Origin: Arthrobacter sp. B1I2
GTDB taxonomy: Bacteria > Actinomycetota > Actinomycetes > Actinomycetales > Micrococcaceae
DNA length: 64,000 nucleotides
NCBI RefSeq assembly: GCF_030816485.1
Contig: NZ_JAUSYC010000001.1
Coordinates: 3,782,001 to 3,846,000 of the forward strand
Direction of reading: 5' to 3'
Positions within the stretch are counted from its first letter, which is position 1. Each line of letters begins with the position of its first letter. The position numbers and the translations under genes are program-made. Under the pieces are notes generated by a model. The model was given only the letters and a program-made list of their open reading frames with translations. It was not told where the DNA came from and did no database searches. Shown piece after piece: positions 33,836 to 42,717 of the stretch.

Positions 33836-34420
33836 TCAGTCGATGGCGGCCATCAGCTCGACGACGCGGTCCAGGAACGCGTCCACCTGCGATTCCTCGT
33901 AGCCATCACGGCCGACTGCCGGGCGGAAGACGGCCCGGCGTACGCTGTCCACGCTCAACGGCTTGTCCTGTTCGAGGTAGGCAACAAGTTCGCGGCAGAG
34001 CCGGTCGACGTCGTCCGTGTTGTAGCTGCGGGCGTTCTTCCTGGTGGGCCGGCGGAAGCGGTCGCCGTCCGGCCGGTGCAGCCGCCCGCGCAGGATGCCG
34101 GACAGGTTCCCGATTTCACGGAGCCAGGCTTCCTCACCGTGGGCCGCAATCAGCTCATCCCGCTCCCTGCGGGCGAAGGCATCCTCGAGCCGGTCCAGTG
34201 CGGCGTCCACGATGGCAGCGGAGTAGCCGCCCTTGATGGGGTCGAAGGATACGGCCCGCACATCGGCGCTGTTGATGGGGTCGGTTGCGGCTTCAGGCGA
34301 TTCCAGGGAGACGCGCGCCCGCTGCAGGAACTCGTCCACCTGCCTGGCGTTGTACCCGTACTCATTGCGCTGCACGCGCTCAAAGGACGCAGGGATCTGC
34401 CGATGAATGTCCAATGCCAC
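33836..34420 (-). CDS. DivIVA-domain repeat protein
   Basis: A 194-residue protein built from four copies of the short DivI1A motif (F-x-x-V/P...GY-x-x-x-x-VD-x-x-L): about residues 13-35 (FERVQRNEYGYNARQVDEFL), 59-83 (FDPIKGGYSAAIVDAALDRL), 121-148 (FRRPTRKNARSYNTDDVDRL) and 164-190 (FRPAVGRDGYEESQVDAFLD). It lacks the long coiled coil of Wag31/DivIVA. The isolated motif is the membrane-curvature-binding part of DivIVA, so a membrane-associated role at poles or septa is possible, but no function is established. It lies downstream of cdsA on the same strand. Confidence 0.85.
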   Translation of the reverse strand: MALDIHRQIPASFERVQRNEYGYNARQVDEFLQRARVSLESPEAATDPINSADVRAVSFDPIKGGYSAAIVDAALDRLEDAFARRERDELIAAHGEEAWLREIGNLSGILRGRLHRPDGDRFRRPTRKNARSYNTDDVDRLCRELVAYLEQDKPLSVDSVRRAVFRPAVGRDGYEESQVDAFLDRVVELMAAID

Positions 34421-34539
34421 TTCGATTCCTTCAGTGCTCTTCAGCCGTGATGCTTCCGCACCAGTTTAGGATGCCGGTTTTGGTTCAGCCGTCCAGGCGG
34501 CTTCCGGGTCGGATGCGCGGGTCCGCCGGCCGGATGGGG

Positions 34540-35460
34540 TTATGCGCTGGCCACAAGACCGAAAAGGATGAAGGCCACCGGTGAGGCGAACACGATGGAG
34601 TCCAGCCGGTCCATCACTCCCCCGTGTCCGGGCAGGATGCTGCTCATGTCCTTGACGCCCAGTTCACGCTTGACCATGGATTCGGCGAGGTCCCCGGCGG
34701 TGGCCGCGGCCACGGTTCCCACGGCCAGCACCACGCCTACCCACCACGGCTTGTCCAGCACGAAGAGGGCTGCCAGGATGCCGATCAGTATGGCGCCCCC
34801 CGCCGACCCCGCGAAACCCTCCCAGGATTTCTTCGGACTGATCTTCGGCGCCATGGGGTGCTTGCCGAGGGACGCACCCACCAGGTAACCGAAAGTGTCG
34901 TTGGAGACCACCAGCAGCAGCATGACGGCGATCTCCCACGCTCCGATCGGGGCAACGCCGCCGGGCCAGAGCCCCAGCGGCGTTGTGCCGGCCGCATGCA
35001 GCGGCAGTGCGGCGAAGCTGATGAAGAACGGTACCCAGCCCAACGTGAAGACGCCGGCGAAAATACTGTTTGCCGATCCGGCGGCACTTTCAATCGATCG
35101 CCAGAGCAGGACCGCCACGGCGCTGAGCAGCAGGGTAAACAGTTGGGTCTCGATGCCGCCGAAGTAGGCGGCGAACGGCATGGCCACGGTGCCGGTCATG
35201 ACCGGCACAATGGGCATCCTGGTCCCGTTGTGTTCCAAAGCCCGGTAGATTTCCCACACGCCAAAGACAGCGAAGGCCGTGACGATGGCTACGAAAACCA
35301 GCGGGAGGAACAGCAGGCCGCCCAGAACGGCCAGCAGCATGGCCAGGCCCACCACGACGGCGGCCGGCAGGTTCCGCCCGGCCTTTGGTGTCGGGTTGCT
35401 CCTGGGCTGCTTCCCCCTTGTGCGCGCCCTGGGTGCGGGGGCCTGATCTGCCTGACCCAT
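34540..35460 (-). CDS. cdsA: Phosphatidate cytidylyltransferase
   Basis: Makes CDP-diacylglycerol from phosphatidate and CTP for phospholipid synthesis. The 306-residue protein has a basic N-terminal extension of about 30 residues, about eight membrane spans, and the CdsA signature region: SPKKSWEGFAGSAGGA and the C-terminal ILPGHGGVMDRLDSIVFASP. The ATG shares one base with the frr stop (TGATG), so it is translationally coupled to frr. The order pyrH-frr-cdsA is standard in actinobacteria. The CDP-alcohol phosphatidyltransferase at 43.6-44.2 kb would use its product. Confidence 0.95.
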   Translation of the reverse strand: MGQADQAPAPRARTRGKQPRSNPTPKAGRNLPAAVVVGLAMLLAVLGGLLFLPLVFVAIVTAFAVFGVWEIYRALEHNGTRMPIVPVMTGTVAMPFAAYFGGIETQLFTLLLSAVAVLLWRSIESAAGSANSIFAGVFTLGWVPFFISFAALPLHAAGTTPLGLWPGGVAPIGAWEIAVMLLLVVSNDTFGYLVGASLGKHPMAPKISPKKSWEGFAGSAGGAILIGILAALFVLDKPWWVGVVLAVGTVAAATAGDLAESMVKRELGVKDMSSILPGHGGVMDRLDSIVFASPVAFILFGLVASA

Positions 35461-36017
35461 CAGACTTCGAGCAGCTCTGCTTCCTTGCGCTTGAGCAGTT
35501 CGTCGATGCCGTCCACATGTGCCTTGGTAAGGCTGTCCAGTTCCTTTTCGGCGCGGGTGCCTTCGTCTTCGCCGGCCTCGCCGTCCTTGACCAGGCGGTC
35601 CAGGGTCTCCTTTGCCTTGCGGCGGATGTTGCGGATGGAGATCTTGGCGTCTTCGCCCTTGGTCTTGACGATCTTGACGTATTCCTTGCGGCGTTCCTTG
35701 GTCAGTTCCGGGATGGTGATACGGATGACGTTACCGTCGTTGGACGGGTTGGCGCCGACCTCGGAGTCGCTGAGCGCCCGCTCGATGTCGCGCATCGCGG
35801 TCTTGTCGAACGGGGTGATCAGGATGGTACGGGCGTCCGGGATGGCAAAGGAGGCCAGCTGCTGCAGCGGCGTGGGTGAGCCGTAGTAGTCCACCAGGAC
35901 CTTGTTGTAGAGGCCCGGGTTTGCCCTGCCGGTACGGACCGCAGCGAAGTCTTCCTTGGCTACCTCTACGGCCTTGTCCATTTTTTCTTCGGCTTCGAGC
36001 AAGGTTTCTTCGATCAC
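35460..36017 (-). CDS. frr: Ribosome recycling factor
   Basis: Splits post-termination ribosomes together with EF-G. The 185-residue protein has the family start MIEETLLEAEEKMDKAVEVA, the FAAVRTGRANPGL signature, LVDYYGSPTPLQQLASF, and the C-terminal helix with LTKERRKEYVKIVK. The GTG start at 36015-36017 follows AGGAGAGACC; a longer upstream frame to 36062 lacks conservation. Its last base overlaps the cdsA start. It lies 126 nt downstream of pyrH, with a candidate hairpin in the gap. Confidence 0.97.
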   Translation of the reverse strand: MIEETLLEAEEKMDKAVEVAKEDFAAVRTGRANPGLYNKVLVDYYGSPTPLQQLASFAIPDARTILITPFDKTAMRDIERALSDSEVGANPSNDGNVIRITIPELTKERRKEYVKIVKTKGEDAKISIRNIRRKAKETLDRLVKDGEAGEDEGTRAEKELDSLTKAHVDGIDELLKRKEAELLEV

Positions 36018-36088
36018 GGTCTCTCCTGACGGTTCTGGTGCAGTCCGGGGCGCCGGTTCCATGCACTCACGTGGTTCTTTGTTGCCGT

Positions 36089-36117
36089 TTCCGTCCCCGC
36101 CGGAGGCAGGGACGGAA
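36089..36117 (-). terminator. Candidate hairpin in the pyrH-frr gap
   Basis: TTCCGTCCC (36089-36097) and GGGACGGAA (36109-36117) form a 9-bp perfect stem with an 11-nt loop, 72 nt upstream of the frr start and 27 nt after the pyrH stop. There is no strong U-run, so partial termination, mRNA end stabilisation or no function are all possible. Confidence 0.45.
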
Positions 36118-36143
36118 CTGTCCTGAAAACATCCTAGCCGCAG

Positions 36144-36882
36144 CTAGGCGGTGACCAGCGTGCCGAGCTTTTCGCCAAGGATGGCGCGGGTGACGTTTCC
36201 TTCCCCTTCCATGCCAAAGACCACCATGGAGAGGCTGTTGTCCTTGCACATGGTCATGGCCGTCTGGTCCATGACGCGGATGTCACGGCGGAGCGCGTCG
36301 TCGTAGCTGAGGGTTTCCAGGCGTTCCGCGGTGGGGTCCTTCTTGGGGTCTGCGGTGTAAACAGCGTCCACACCGCTCTTGGCCATGAGGACCACGTCGG
36401 CGTGGACTTCCAGGGCGCGCTGCGCCGCCACGGTATCGGTGGAGAAGTAGGGCAGGCCCGCACCGGCACCGAAAATGACAACGCGGCCCCTTTTCCATGT
36501 GCCGGATGGCGCGGCGCGGGATGTAGGCCTCGGCAACCTGCCCCATGGTGATGGCACTCTGGACGCGGGTTTCCACGCCTGCCTGCTCCAGGAAATCCTG
36601 CAGTGCCAGGCAGTTCATGACCGTTCCCAGCATCCCCATATAGTCGGCGCGGGAGCGGTCCATGCCGCTCTGGGACAGTTCCGCGCCGCGGAAGAAGTTT
36701 CCGCCGCCCACCACAACGGCCACTTCCACCTGCGGGACCGCCGCCGCGATCTGCTTGGCAACGTCGCGGACGGTCTCGGGGTCGACACCCAGCTTCCCAC
36801 CGCCGAAGACCTCGCCGGAAAGCTTCAGGAGGACCCGCCGCTTGCTCTTCTCGGAATGGATGTCAGTGTTGACGGCTTCCAT
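36144..36882 (-). CDS. pyrH: UMP kinase, frameshifted as read
   Basis: Phosphorylates UMP to UDP in pyrimidine nucleotide synthesis. The N-terminal part shows [19 protein letters not shown] and [20 protein letters not shown]; the C-terminal part shows [19 protein letters not shown] and [20 protein letters not shown]. The two parts are in different frames. The break is at the C4 run 36487-36490 (minus strand AAAAGGGGCC): deleting one G restores [15 protein letters not shown] and a 245-residue protein, exactly the usual length. ATG 36880-36882 follows GGGAAGG. As the gene is normally essential and the error is in a homopolymer, a sequencing error is likelier than a pseudogene. Confidence 0.9.
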
Positions 36883-36969
36883 GATGCCTTCCCGTTGTTG
36901 ACTCTGAAAAAAGGGTATCCTGCCGGGTCCGGTGGTCGGAACCGGCCGTGCTTCACGTCGATTGTGCGC

Positions 36970-37008
36970 ATGCAAAAGGGGCGGCCACCGAAGTGGCCAC
37001 CCCCTTGC
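36970..37008 (-). terminator. Rho-independent terminator of rpsB-tsf
   Basis: On the minus strand the stem AAGGGGGTGGCCAC / GTGGCCGCCCCTT closes on a TTCG tetraloop and continues into TTTTG. It begins about 9 nt after the tsf stop codon. The UUCG loop with a U-run is a classic intrinsic terminator, separating rpsB-tsf from pyrH-frr-cdsA. Confidence 0.92.
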
Positions 37009-37016
37009 AGTACCGG

Positions 37017-37853
37017 CTAGGAGCCGACGCGGAAACGCGAGAAGGCGGTTCCCTTGACACCGGCCTCTTCGAGGACCTGTGCCACAGACTTCTTTGCGTC
37101 CTTTGCGAATGCCTGGTCAACCAGGACCTCGCCCTTGTAGAAGCCCGTCACGCGGCCTTCCACAATCTTGGTGAGGGCAGCTTCGGGCTTGCCCTCGGCC
37201 TTGGCGGTCTCTTCCGCGATGCGGCGCTCGGACTCGACGAGCTCGGCAGGAACGTCCTCACGGGTGAGGTAGTTCGGAGCCATGGCGGCGATGTGGACAG
37301 CGACATCGTGGGCGGCGGTGGTGGCGGCTTCGCCTTCACCGTCGACAGCGAAAAGCACGCCGACCTGGGCCGGGAGGTCCTTGGAGGTCTTGTGCAGGTA
37401 AGCGTCGACCGTTGCACCCTCAACGCGGGAGATGCGGCGGACAACAACCTTCTCACCCAGGACCGCGCCCTCTTCGATGACGACCTCGGACAGCGGCTTG
37501 CCGTCGACCTCGGTGGCGAGCAGGGTTTCGAGATCGGCAGCGCCGGACTCGACGGCAACGGCCAGGACCTTGTCGGCGAGCTGGATGAACTTGTCAGCCT
37601 TGGCAACGAAGTCGGTCTCGCAGTTGACCTCGATCATGACGCCGACGCCGTTGCTGACCTTGGCGGCCACGAGGCCTTCAGCGGTGGAACGGCCTTCACG
37701 CTTGGTAGCGCCCTTGAGGCCCTTGATGCGGATGATCTCGATGGCCTTCTCGGCGTCACCGTTGGCTTCGTCAAGAGCCTTCTTGACGTCCATCATGCCG
37801 GCGCCGGTGCGCTCGCGCAGGGCCTTGATGTCCGCGGCAGTGTAGTTCGCCAT
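37017..37853 (-). CDS. tsf: Translation elongation factor Ts
   Basis: Guanine-nucleotide exchange factor for EF-Tu. The 278-residue protein has the N-terminal UBA-like domain ([20 protein letters not shown]), then the EF-Tu-contacting TDFVAK segment in [19 protein letters not shown], and two core subdomains ending with [20 protein letters not shown]. Length is typical for actinobacteria. It lies 126 nt downstream of rpsB in the usual rpsB-tsf operon and is followed by a strong terminator. Confidence 0.98.
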   Translation of the reverse strand: MANYTAADIKALRERTGAGMMDVKKALDEANGDAEKAIEIIRIKGLKGATKREGRSTAEGLVAAKVSNGVGVMIEVNCETDFVAKADKFIQLADKVLAVAVESGAADLETLLATEVDGKPLSEVVIEEGAVLGEKVVVRRISRVEGATVDAYLHKTSKDLPAQVGVLFAVDGEGEAATTAAHDVAVHIAAMAPNYLTREDVPAELVESERRIAEETAKAEGKPEAALTKIVEGRVTGFYKGEVLVDQAFAKDAKKSVAQVLEEAGVKGTAFSRFRVGS

Positions 37854-37979
37854 GTGAACCCCTCTGTCTAGAAATGTGTGGTGGTGTACGGACCGACAGG
37901 ACGGCGGCCCACGGGGTGGGCTGCCATCCTGTCAGCAGCTCCGGCTGCGGACAGCGCGGAGAATCCGGATTTAAGTGTG

Positions 37980-38864
37980 TTACTTGGCGTCTTCGGCGGG
38001 AGCTTCGGCGGCAGCCGGGGCTTCCTCGGCGGCCGGAGCAGCTTCTTCGACAGCCGGAGCAGCTTCTTCGGCAGCAGGAGCTTCAGCGGCTTCTGCCTTG
38101 CTGCCTTCGAGGAGCTCGCGCTCCCACTCGGCCAGCGGCTCTTCCGGAGCTTCGGTGGCGCCCGTGCCGCGGTTGTTGCGGGCGATCAGGCCCTCTGCAA
38201 CGGCGTCGGCCACAACACGGGTCAGGAGGTTCACGGAGCGGATGGCGTCGTCGTTGCCCGGGATCGGGAAGTCGACTTCGTCCGGATCGCAGTTGGTGTC
38301 CAGGATGGCCACAACCGGGATGTTCAGCTTCTTGGCCTCGTCAACGGCGAGGTGTTCCTTCTTGGTGTCAACGACCCAGAGCACGGACGGAGCCTTGGTC
38401 AGGTTGCGGATACCGCCCAGGTTGGTCTCCAGCTTGGTGAGCTCGCGCTTGAGGAGCAGCAGCTCCTTCTTGGTGTACGCGGAACCGGCGACGTCGTCGA
38501 AGTCGATCTCTTCGAGTTCCTTCATGCGCTGGATGCGCTTGGCGACCGTCTGGAAGTTGGTCAGCATACCGCCGAGCCAGCGCTGGTTGACGTAGGGCTG
38601 GCCCACGCGGGTTGCCTGCTCGGCAATTGCTTCCTGGGCCTGCTTCTTGGTGCCGACGAAGAGCACGGTGCCGCCGTGGGCAACAGTGGCCTTGACGAAT
38701 TCGTAGGCGCGGTCGATGTAGGACAGCGACTGCTGAAGGTCGATGATGTAGATGCCGTTGCGCTCGGTGAAGATGAAGCGCTTCATCTTCGGGTTCCAAC
38801 GGCGGGTCTGGTGTCCAAAGTGAACGCCGCTGTCAAGCAGCTGGCGCATGGTTACGACGGGCAT
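37980..38864 (-). CDS. rpsB: 30S ribosomal protein S2
   Basis: Small-subunit ribosomal protein needed for binding S1 and mRNA. The 294-residue protein begins [20 protein letters not shown] and contains the family segments [40 protein letters not shown], and [20 protein letters not shown]. The last 45 residues form an Ala/Glu/Pro-rich acidic tail with repeats of the EEAAPA type, common in actinobacterial S2. ATG 38862-38864 follows AAGGAG by 7 nt. First gene of rpsB-tsf, divergent from the M23 peptidase gene. Confidence 0.98.
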   Translation of the reverse strand: MPVVTMRQLLDSGVHFGHQTRRWNPKMKRFIFTERNGIYIIDLQQSLSYIDRAYEFVKATVAHGGTVLFVGTKKQAQEAIAEQATRVGQPYVNQRWLGGMLTNFQTVAKRIQRMKELEEIDFDDVAGSAYTKKELLLLKRELTKLETNLGGIRNLTKAPSVLWVVDTKKEHLAVDEAKKLNIPVVAILDTNCDPDEVDFPIPGNDDAIRSVNLLTRVVADAVAEGLIARNNRGTGATEAPEEPLAEWERELLEGSKAEAAEAPAAEEAAPAVEEAAPAAEEAPAAAEAPAEDAK

Positions 38865-39331
38865 TCCGACGCTCCTTATTTTCCGGCAGGTCATTCATGA
38901 GAAAACCCGGAGGCTTCTTACCCTGCCAATAGTTGACGGTTGAATAGCGTGGCCCGGACGGGCCGTGCTCCTGGCATCCACCGCACTTCCCATCAGGACG
39001 GAACCTGACCGCAGGAAGCGCGATCCTCCATGGACGACGCCGGGGCGTTGGCTGCCGGAGGGCTGGATGCGCGTAGTCAGCCGCCGCTCCCCCACACTCC
39101 TGAATGAGATGTGCCGACGCAATCCGGACAGGGTCATGCACCTTTGGGGGTGAACCACTGGGACGGGAAGCGTTGAGGGCGCAGCAAACTGCTCCATCAA
39201 GTGTACTACAGGCGCCCCCGCCCGTCGGACCGGAATCCGCTGCCCGGAAGGATCCTCCGAAAGCAGCACGGTTGTCCACATAGGCGGAATCGGCCCTGCC
39301 GGTACAGGGCGCAGCCGGGCAGGCTGGCGGC
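38865..39331. other. Divergent non-coding region between rpsB and M23 peptidase
   Basis: About 467 nt that must contain the rpsB promoter and leader (minus) and the peptidase promoter (plus). On the minus strand TACACT at about 39200-39205 resembles a -10 element, within TGTAGTACACTTG, but no good -35 is seen. That would give a leader of over 300 nt, which fits the known tendency of ribosomal protein operons to carry autoregulatory leaders; I could not define a specific fold. No credible gene lies here. Confidence 0.5.
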
Positions 39332-39904
39332 ATGAAACCATCAGTCCTCCTGGCCGCGCTCCTGCTGCTGCCGGCGTCCGTGGCCTCCGCGTCGCAGGCC
39401 CATCCCTCCGGCGTCATCTCCTCCGGCCAACCCTCCTTGAACCAGCAGAAGAGCACGACGCCGGCTGGCCAGGCAGGCGCCAGGCCTTCCTGGCAGTGGC
39501 CGCTGTCACCGCGCCCGCCGGTGCTGCGCGGTTTCGATCCCCCGCCGAAGCCCTGGCTCAGCGGGCACCGCGGCGTTGACCTGGGCTTCGCCGCAGCCGG
39601 GACCCAGGTCACTTCCCCGTCGGCGGGAACAGTAAGCTTCGTGGGCGTGGTGGTGGACCGGCCCGTGATCACCATCGATCATGGCGGCGGGCTTCGGAGC
39701 AGTTTCGAACCGGTGGAAAGCACCCTGGCGGCGGGGGCACCCGTGGCTGCGGGCGAGGTGATCGGGACCGTGCTGCCGGGACACTGTCCGGCGGCACAAT
39801 GCCTGCATTGGGGAGTCCGGGAAGGCGAGGAATACGTCAATCCGCTGCAGTTCGTCCTGGACCTCCGCCCGTCCATCCTGCTTCCGCTGCCCGGCCCGCC
39901 GTAA
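39332..39904 (+). CDS. M23 family (LytM-type) metallopeptidase
   Basis: A 190-residue secreted protein. A signal peptide (MKPSVLLAALLLLPASVASA) is followed by a Gln/Ser-rich stretch and a peptidase M23 domain: GHRGVDLGFAAAGTQVTSP (zinc ligands His and Asp), SFVGVVVDRPVITIDHGGGL, and CLHWGVREGEEYVNPLQF, which carries the terminal LHWGVR version of the H-x-H motif with only the second His present. Loss of the first His occurs in non-catalytic LytM domains, so activity is uncertain; either cell-wall hydrolysis or regulation of another hydrolase is possible. An rpsB-divergent M23 gene is a conserved actinobacterial arrangement. Confidence 0.9.
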   Translation: MKPSVLLAALLLLPASVASASQAHPSGVISSGQPSLNQQKSTTPAGQAGARPSWQWPLSPRPPVLRGFDPPPKPWLSGHRGVDLGFAAAGTQVTSPSAGTVSFVGVVVDRPVITIDHGGGLRSSFEPVESTLAAGAPVAAGEVIGTVLPGHCPAAQCLHWGVREGEEYVNPLQFVLDLRPSILLPLPGPP

Positions 39905-39926
39905 CCTGGCGGGCGGGCATCGCCGC

Positions 39927-41117
39927 TTAAACGATGGCCGAGATGCCTGTGATGGCCCGTCCCGTCACCAGGGTGTTGATTTCGGCCGTGCCCTCGTAGG
40001 AGTAAATTGCCTCGGCGTCGGCAAAGATCTTGGCCATTTCGAAGTCGGTCACGATCCCGTTGCCGCCAAGGATGCCGCGGCCCAGCGCCACACTGTCCCG
40101 CATGCGCGCGGTGGCGAAGGCCTTGGCCAATGCGGATTGTTCATCCCTGGCCACGCCCGCGTCCTCCAGTTGTGAGAGGCGGACCATCATCCCCATGGAG
40201 CTGACGGTGTTGCCCAGGATCCGGACCAGCTGGTCCTGGATGAGCTGGAAGGAGGCCAGGGGCCTGCCGAACTGGTGGCGCTCCACGGCGTAGCGGCGGG
40301 CAACGTCGAACGCTGCCAATTGGAGTCCAACGGCCTGCCAGGCGACAGCCAGGCGCGTGACCTTGAGTACTTTATTGACGTCGCGGAAGCTGTTGGCGTG
40401 CGCAAGCTTGAAGTGGTCCGGGACCTCAACGTCCGTCAGGACAATGTCGGCGTTCTGCACGGTACGCAGCGAGATCTTGTTCTCGATCTTTGTTGCACTG
40501 AACCCGGCCAGCGTGGTGTCCACCAGGAAGCCCTTGACCTGGTTGTCCGCCACGTCCCGGGCATACACCACCACCCAGTCCGAGAAGGTGGCGTTGCCGA
40601 TCCACCGCTTGGCCCCGTTGAGGATCCAGCTGTCACCGTCTTTCCGTGCGGTGGTACGGGTTCCGCCGGCGACGTCGCTGCCGCCCAGCGGCTCGGTCAG
40701 GCCGAAGGCGCCGATCTTCTTCAGGCCGTAGATGTCGGGAAGCCACTCGTCCTTCTGCTCCTGGGACGCCAGCAACTCAATGGAACCGGTGAACAGCCCG
40801 TCGTGCACGCCCAGGAAAGTGGCGATGGAGGCGTCGGCACGTGTGAGCTCCGCGTGCAGCATGCCCGCGAAGAGGTTGGAGTACCCCTGCCGGCGGACGG
40901 GGCTCATCAGGTCCAGGCCGGCGAGCTTCGGCACCAGGTCCATGGGGAACTCGCCGCGGTTCCAGCAGTCCACCGCAATGGGCCTGACTTCCTGCGCCAG
41001 GAACCCGCGGACTTCGGCGAGCCGGTCCTGCTCCTTTCCGGAGAGAAGCTGCTCGAAGGCGAAGAAGTCGCCGTCGGCGTAGGGAAGTTCGTGGGGATCG
41101 GCTGCGGAGGTGGCCAT
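39927..41117 (-). CDS. Acyl-CoA dehydrogenase, glutaryl-CoA dehydrogenase-like
   Basis: A 396-residue FAD enzyme of the acyl-CoA dehydrogenase family. It has GAFGLTEPLGGSDVAGGTRT, SWILNGAKRWIGNATFSDWV, VERHQFGRPLASFQLIQDQL, and the C-terminal YSYEGTAEINTLVTGRAITG whose Glu is the catalytic base position of glutaryl-CoA dehydrogenases. Substrate could be glutaryl-CoA or another short acyl-CoA. Stand-alone gene with a perfect operator-like palindrome 53-72 nt upstream that resembles the leucine-operon operator, suggesting shared control. Confidence 0.9.
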   Translation of the reverse strand: MATSAADPHELPYADGDFFAFEQLLSGKEQDRLAEVRGFLAQEVRPIAVDCWNRGEFPMDLVPKLAGLDLMSPVRRQGYSNLFAGMLHAELTRADASIATFLGVHDGLFTGSIELLASQEQKDEWLPDIYGLKKIGAFGLTEPLGGSDVAGGTRTTARKDGDSWILNGAKRWIGNATFSDWVVVYARDVADNQVKGFLVDTTLAGFSATKIENKISLRTVQNADIVLTDVEVPDHFKLAHANSFRDVNKVLKVTRLAVAWQAVGLQLAAFDVARRYAVERHQFGRPLASFQLIQDQLVRILGNTVSSMGMMVRLSQLEDAGVARDEQSALAKAFATARMRDSVALGRGILGGNGIVTDFEMAKIFADAEAIYSYEGTAEINTLVTGRAITGISAIV

Positions 41118-41169
41118 GGGTACCTTCTTTGATGTTCAGCGCTGACCATGCCGCGGTGCGGAACACGGA

Positions 41170-41189
41170 ATGTTACTGGTCAGTAACAT
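41170..41189. promoter_or_regulatory. Perfect palindromic operator upstream of the acyl-CoA dehydrogenase
   Basis: ATGTTACTG (41170-41178) and CAGTAACAT (41181-41189) are exact inverted arms around GT. The symmetry and size fit a TetR dimer. Its core matches 14 of 16 bases of the site at 21180-21195 in one orientation, and both lie 47-72 nt upstream of the start codons. It is between the gene and the downstream terminator of the tRNA. Confidence 0.75.
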
Positions 41190-41215
41190 ATCGCAGGGGC
41201 TCGGGTTAACCAAGA

Positions 41216-41248
41216 AACCGCGGCCAACGGAAATCGTTGGCCGCGGTT
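41216..41248 (-). terminator. Hairpin terminator of the CAT tRNA gene
   Basis: AACCGCGGCCAACG (41216-41229) and CGTTGGCCGCGGTT (41235-41248) form a perfect 14-bp stem with a 5-nt loop, starting 12 nt after the tRNA 3' end. The minus-strand tail reads TTTCTTGG, a weak U-run. Confidence 0.85.
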
Positions 41249-41260
41249 GTCGATGGGCGG

Positions 41261-41334
41261 TAGGGCTACTCGGACTTGAACCGAGGACCTTAGGATTATG
41301 AGTCCCGCGCTCTAACCAGCTGAGCTATAGCCCC
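41261..41334 (-). tRNA. tRNA with CAT anticodon, probably elongator tRNA-Met
   Basis: A 74-nt cloverleaf: acceptor GGGGCTA pairing with TAGCCCT (first pair G-U), D arm GCTC..GAGC, anticodon loop CTCATAA, T arm with GGTTCAAGTCC. CCA is not encoded. The anticodon stem lacks the three consecutive G-C pairs of initiator tRNA. A lysidine-modified tRNA-Ile2, which also has CAT, cannot be fully excluded. Confidence 0.9.
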
Positions 41335-41408
41335 AGATCCCGCCGAGCACCTGTGCAAACGCCACGCTCGGGCAGGGCAGAAACACTCTAGCAAACCCGG
41401 GAAAGGGT

Positions 41409-42605
41409 TCAGACCACTTTGTCCTCATAACCGGCACCGCGGTACAGGTCCTCGAAGGTCTGGAGCGTTCCCTGGATGCTGTGGGGCTCCACCAATTGCC
41501 GGCTGGCACGGCCCATGGCGCGCTGTTCTTCCCTGGGCAGCTCCAGGACCTGCGTGATCTTTTTGGCGAGGTCGTCACTGTCGTTGGGGGTGAAAAGGTA
41601 CCCGTTCTCACCATCGCGCACCAGGTGCGGCAGCGCCATGGCATCCGCAAGGACCACCGGAGTGGAGGCGGACATCGCTTCCAGGGTCACCAGGGACTGG
41701 AGTTCCGCGGTTCCGGGCATGCAGAACAGGTCCGCCCGGATGTAGGCCTTACGCAGTTCCTCGTCGCTGGCAAGGCCCAGGAATTTCACCCGGCTGCTGA
41801 GTCCAAGCCGCCGCACCAGGTCCTCCAGGGCAGGACGGACTTCGCCGCCGCCCACGACCTCCAGGTGCACGTTCAGCTCCGGCGGTGTCTTGCTGATGGC
41901 CTGGATGAGGACGTCCACGTGCTTTTCTTCCGCCAGGCGTCCGGCGAACAGCACCGTGGGGTTGGCATGCGGCTCGATGTGCTCGCCCGGCTGCAGCTCG
42001 TAAGCCGAGGAGTCGATGCCGTTGGACAACGGGAGGACCTTTCGCAGGAAGGCATGCTCATGCATGGCCCGGGCTGCCAGGGGCGTGGGGGTGGTCACCA
42101 CATCCGCCTGGCCCATGACCTTGCCCATGTCCTTCCAGGAAATCCGGCCAATGATGTCCTTGAACCACTGCGGGAACGGCAGGAAGGGGTTGAGGTTTTC
42201 GGGCATGAAGTGGTTGGTGGCGATGATCCGGACGCCGCGCTTTACTGCCTCATAGAGCACATGCTCGCCGATCATGTAGTGACTTTGGATGTGCACCACA
42301 TCGGGCTTGACCCGGTCAAACAGCAGGCTGATTTCTTTCTTGATTTCCCAAGGAAAGCAGAGGCGGAAGGTCTCGTGGGTGAACGCCCTGTGCGAGCGGA
42401 GCCGGTGCACGGTTGCTTCCTCGCGGAACTCGGTGAAGCTCTTGCCCTTGTTGTCGCGGGACGCCAGGACATGGACGTTGTGGCCCCGGGCAGTCATTCC
42501 CTTGGCAAGCCGGTATCCGAACTGGGCCGCGCCGTTGACATCCGGCGGATAGGTGTCCGCCGCGATCAGGATGGTCAGGGGACGCTGGTCGGCTGGCGTG
42601 GTCAT
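41409..42605 (-). CDS. GT4 family glycosyltransferase
   Basis: A 398-residue GT-B fold enzyme. The N-domain has ILIAADTYPPDVNGAAQFGY and the C-domain has the GT4 donor-binding pattern AGRLAEEKHVDVLIQAISKT, MPGTAELQSLVTLEAMSAST with the E-x7-E motif. It resembles actinobacterial alpha-mannosyl/glucosyltransferases acting on diacylglycerol or phosphatidylinositol mannosides, but the acceptor is unknown. ATG 42603-42605 follows AGGAG, which sits in a 10-bp palindrome GGAGTACTCC. It is the last gene of a minus-strand run after a transporter and a CDP-alcohol phosphatidyltransferase. Confidence 0.88.
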   Translation of the reverse strand: MTTPADQRPLTILIAADTYPPDVNGAAQFGYRLAKGMTARGHNVHVLASRDNKGKSFTEFREEATVHRLRSHRAFTHETFRLCFPWEIKKEISLLFDRVKPDVVHIQSHYMIGEHVLYEAVKRGVRIIATNHFMPENLNPFLPFPQWFKDIIGRISWKDMGKVMGQADVVTTPTPLAARAMHEHAFLRKVLPLSNGIDSSAYELQPGEHIEPHANPTVLFAGRLAEEKHVDVLIQAISKTPPELNVHLEVVGGGEVRPALEDLVRRLGLSSRVKFLGLASDEELRKAYIRADLFCMPGTAELQSLVTLEAMSASTPVVLADAMALPHLVRDGENGYLFTPNDSDDLAKKITQVLELPREEQRAMGRASRQLVEPHSIQGTLQTFEDLYRGAGYEDKVV

Positions 42606-42717
42606 ATGGAGTACTCCTGATGGTCACGGTGCGGACAGCGTGGAACTGACAGCACGGTTGGCCGCTGGCGCAGGGGCGCCGGGCTTCGTGGAATTGCTGG
42701 GCTTGTTGGGGAACGGG

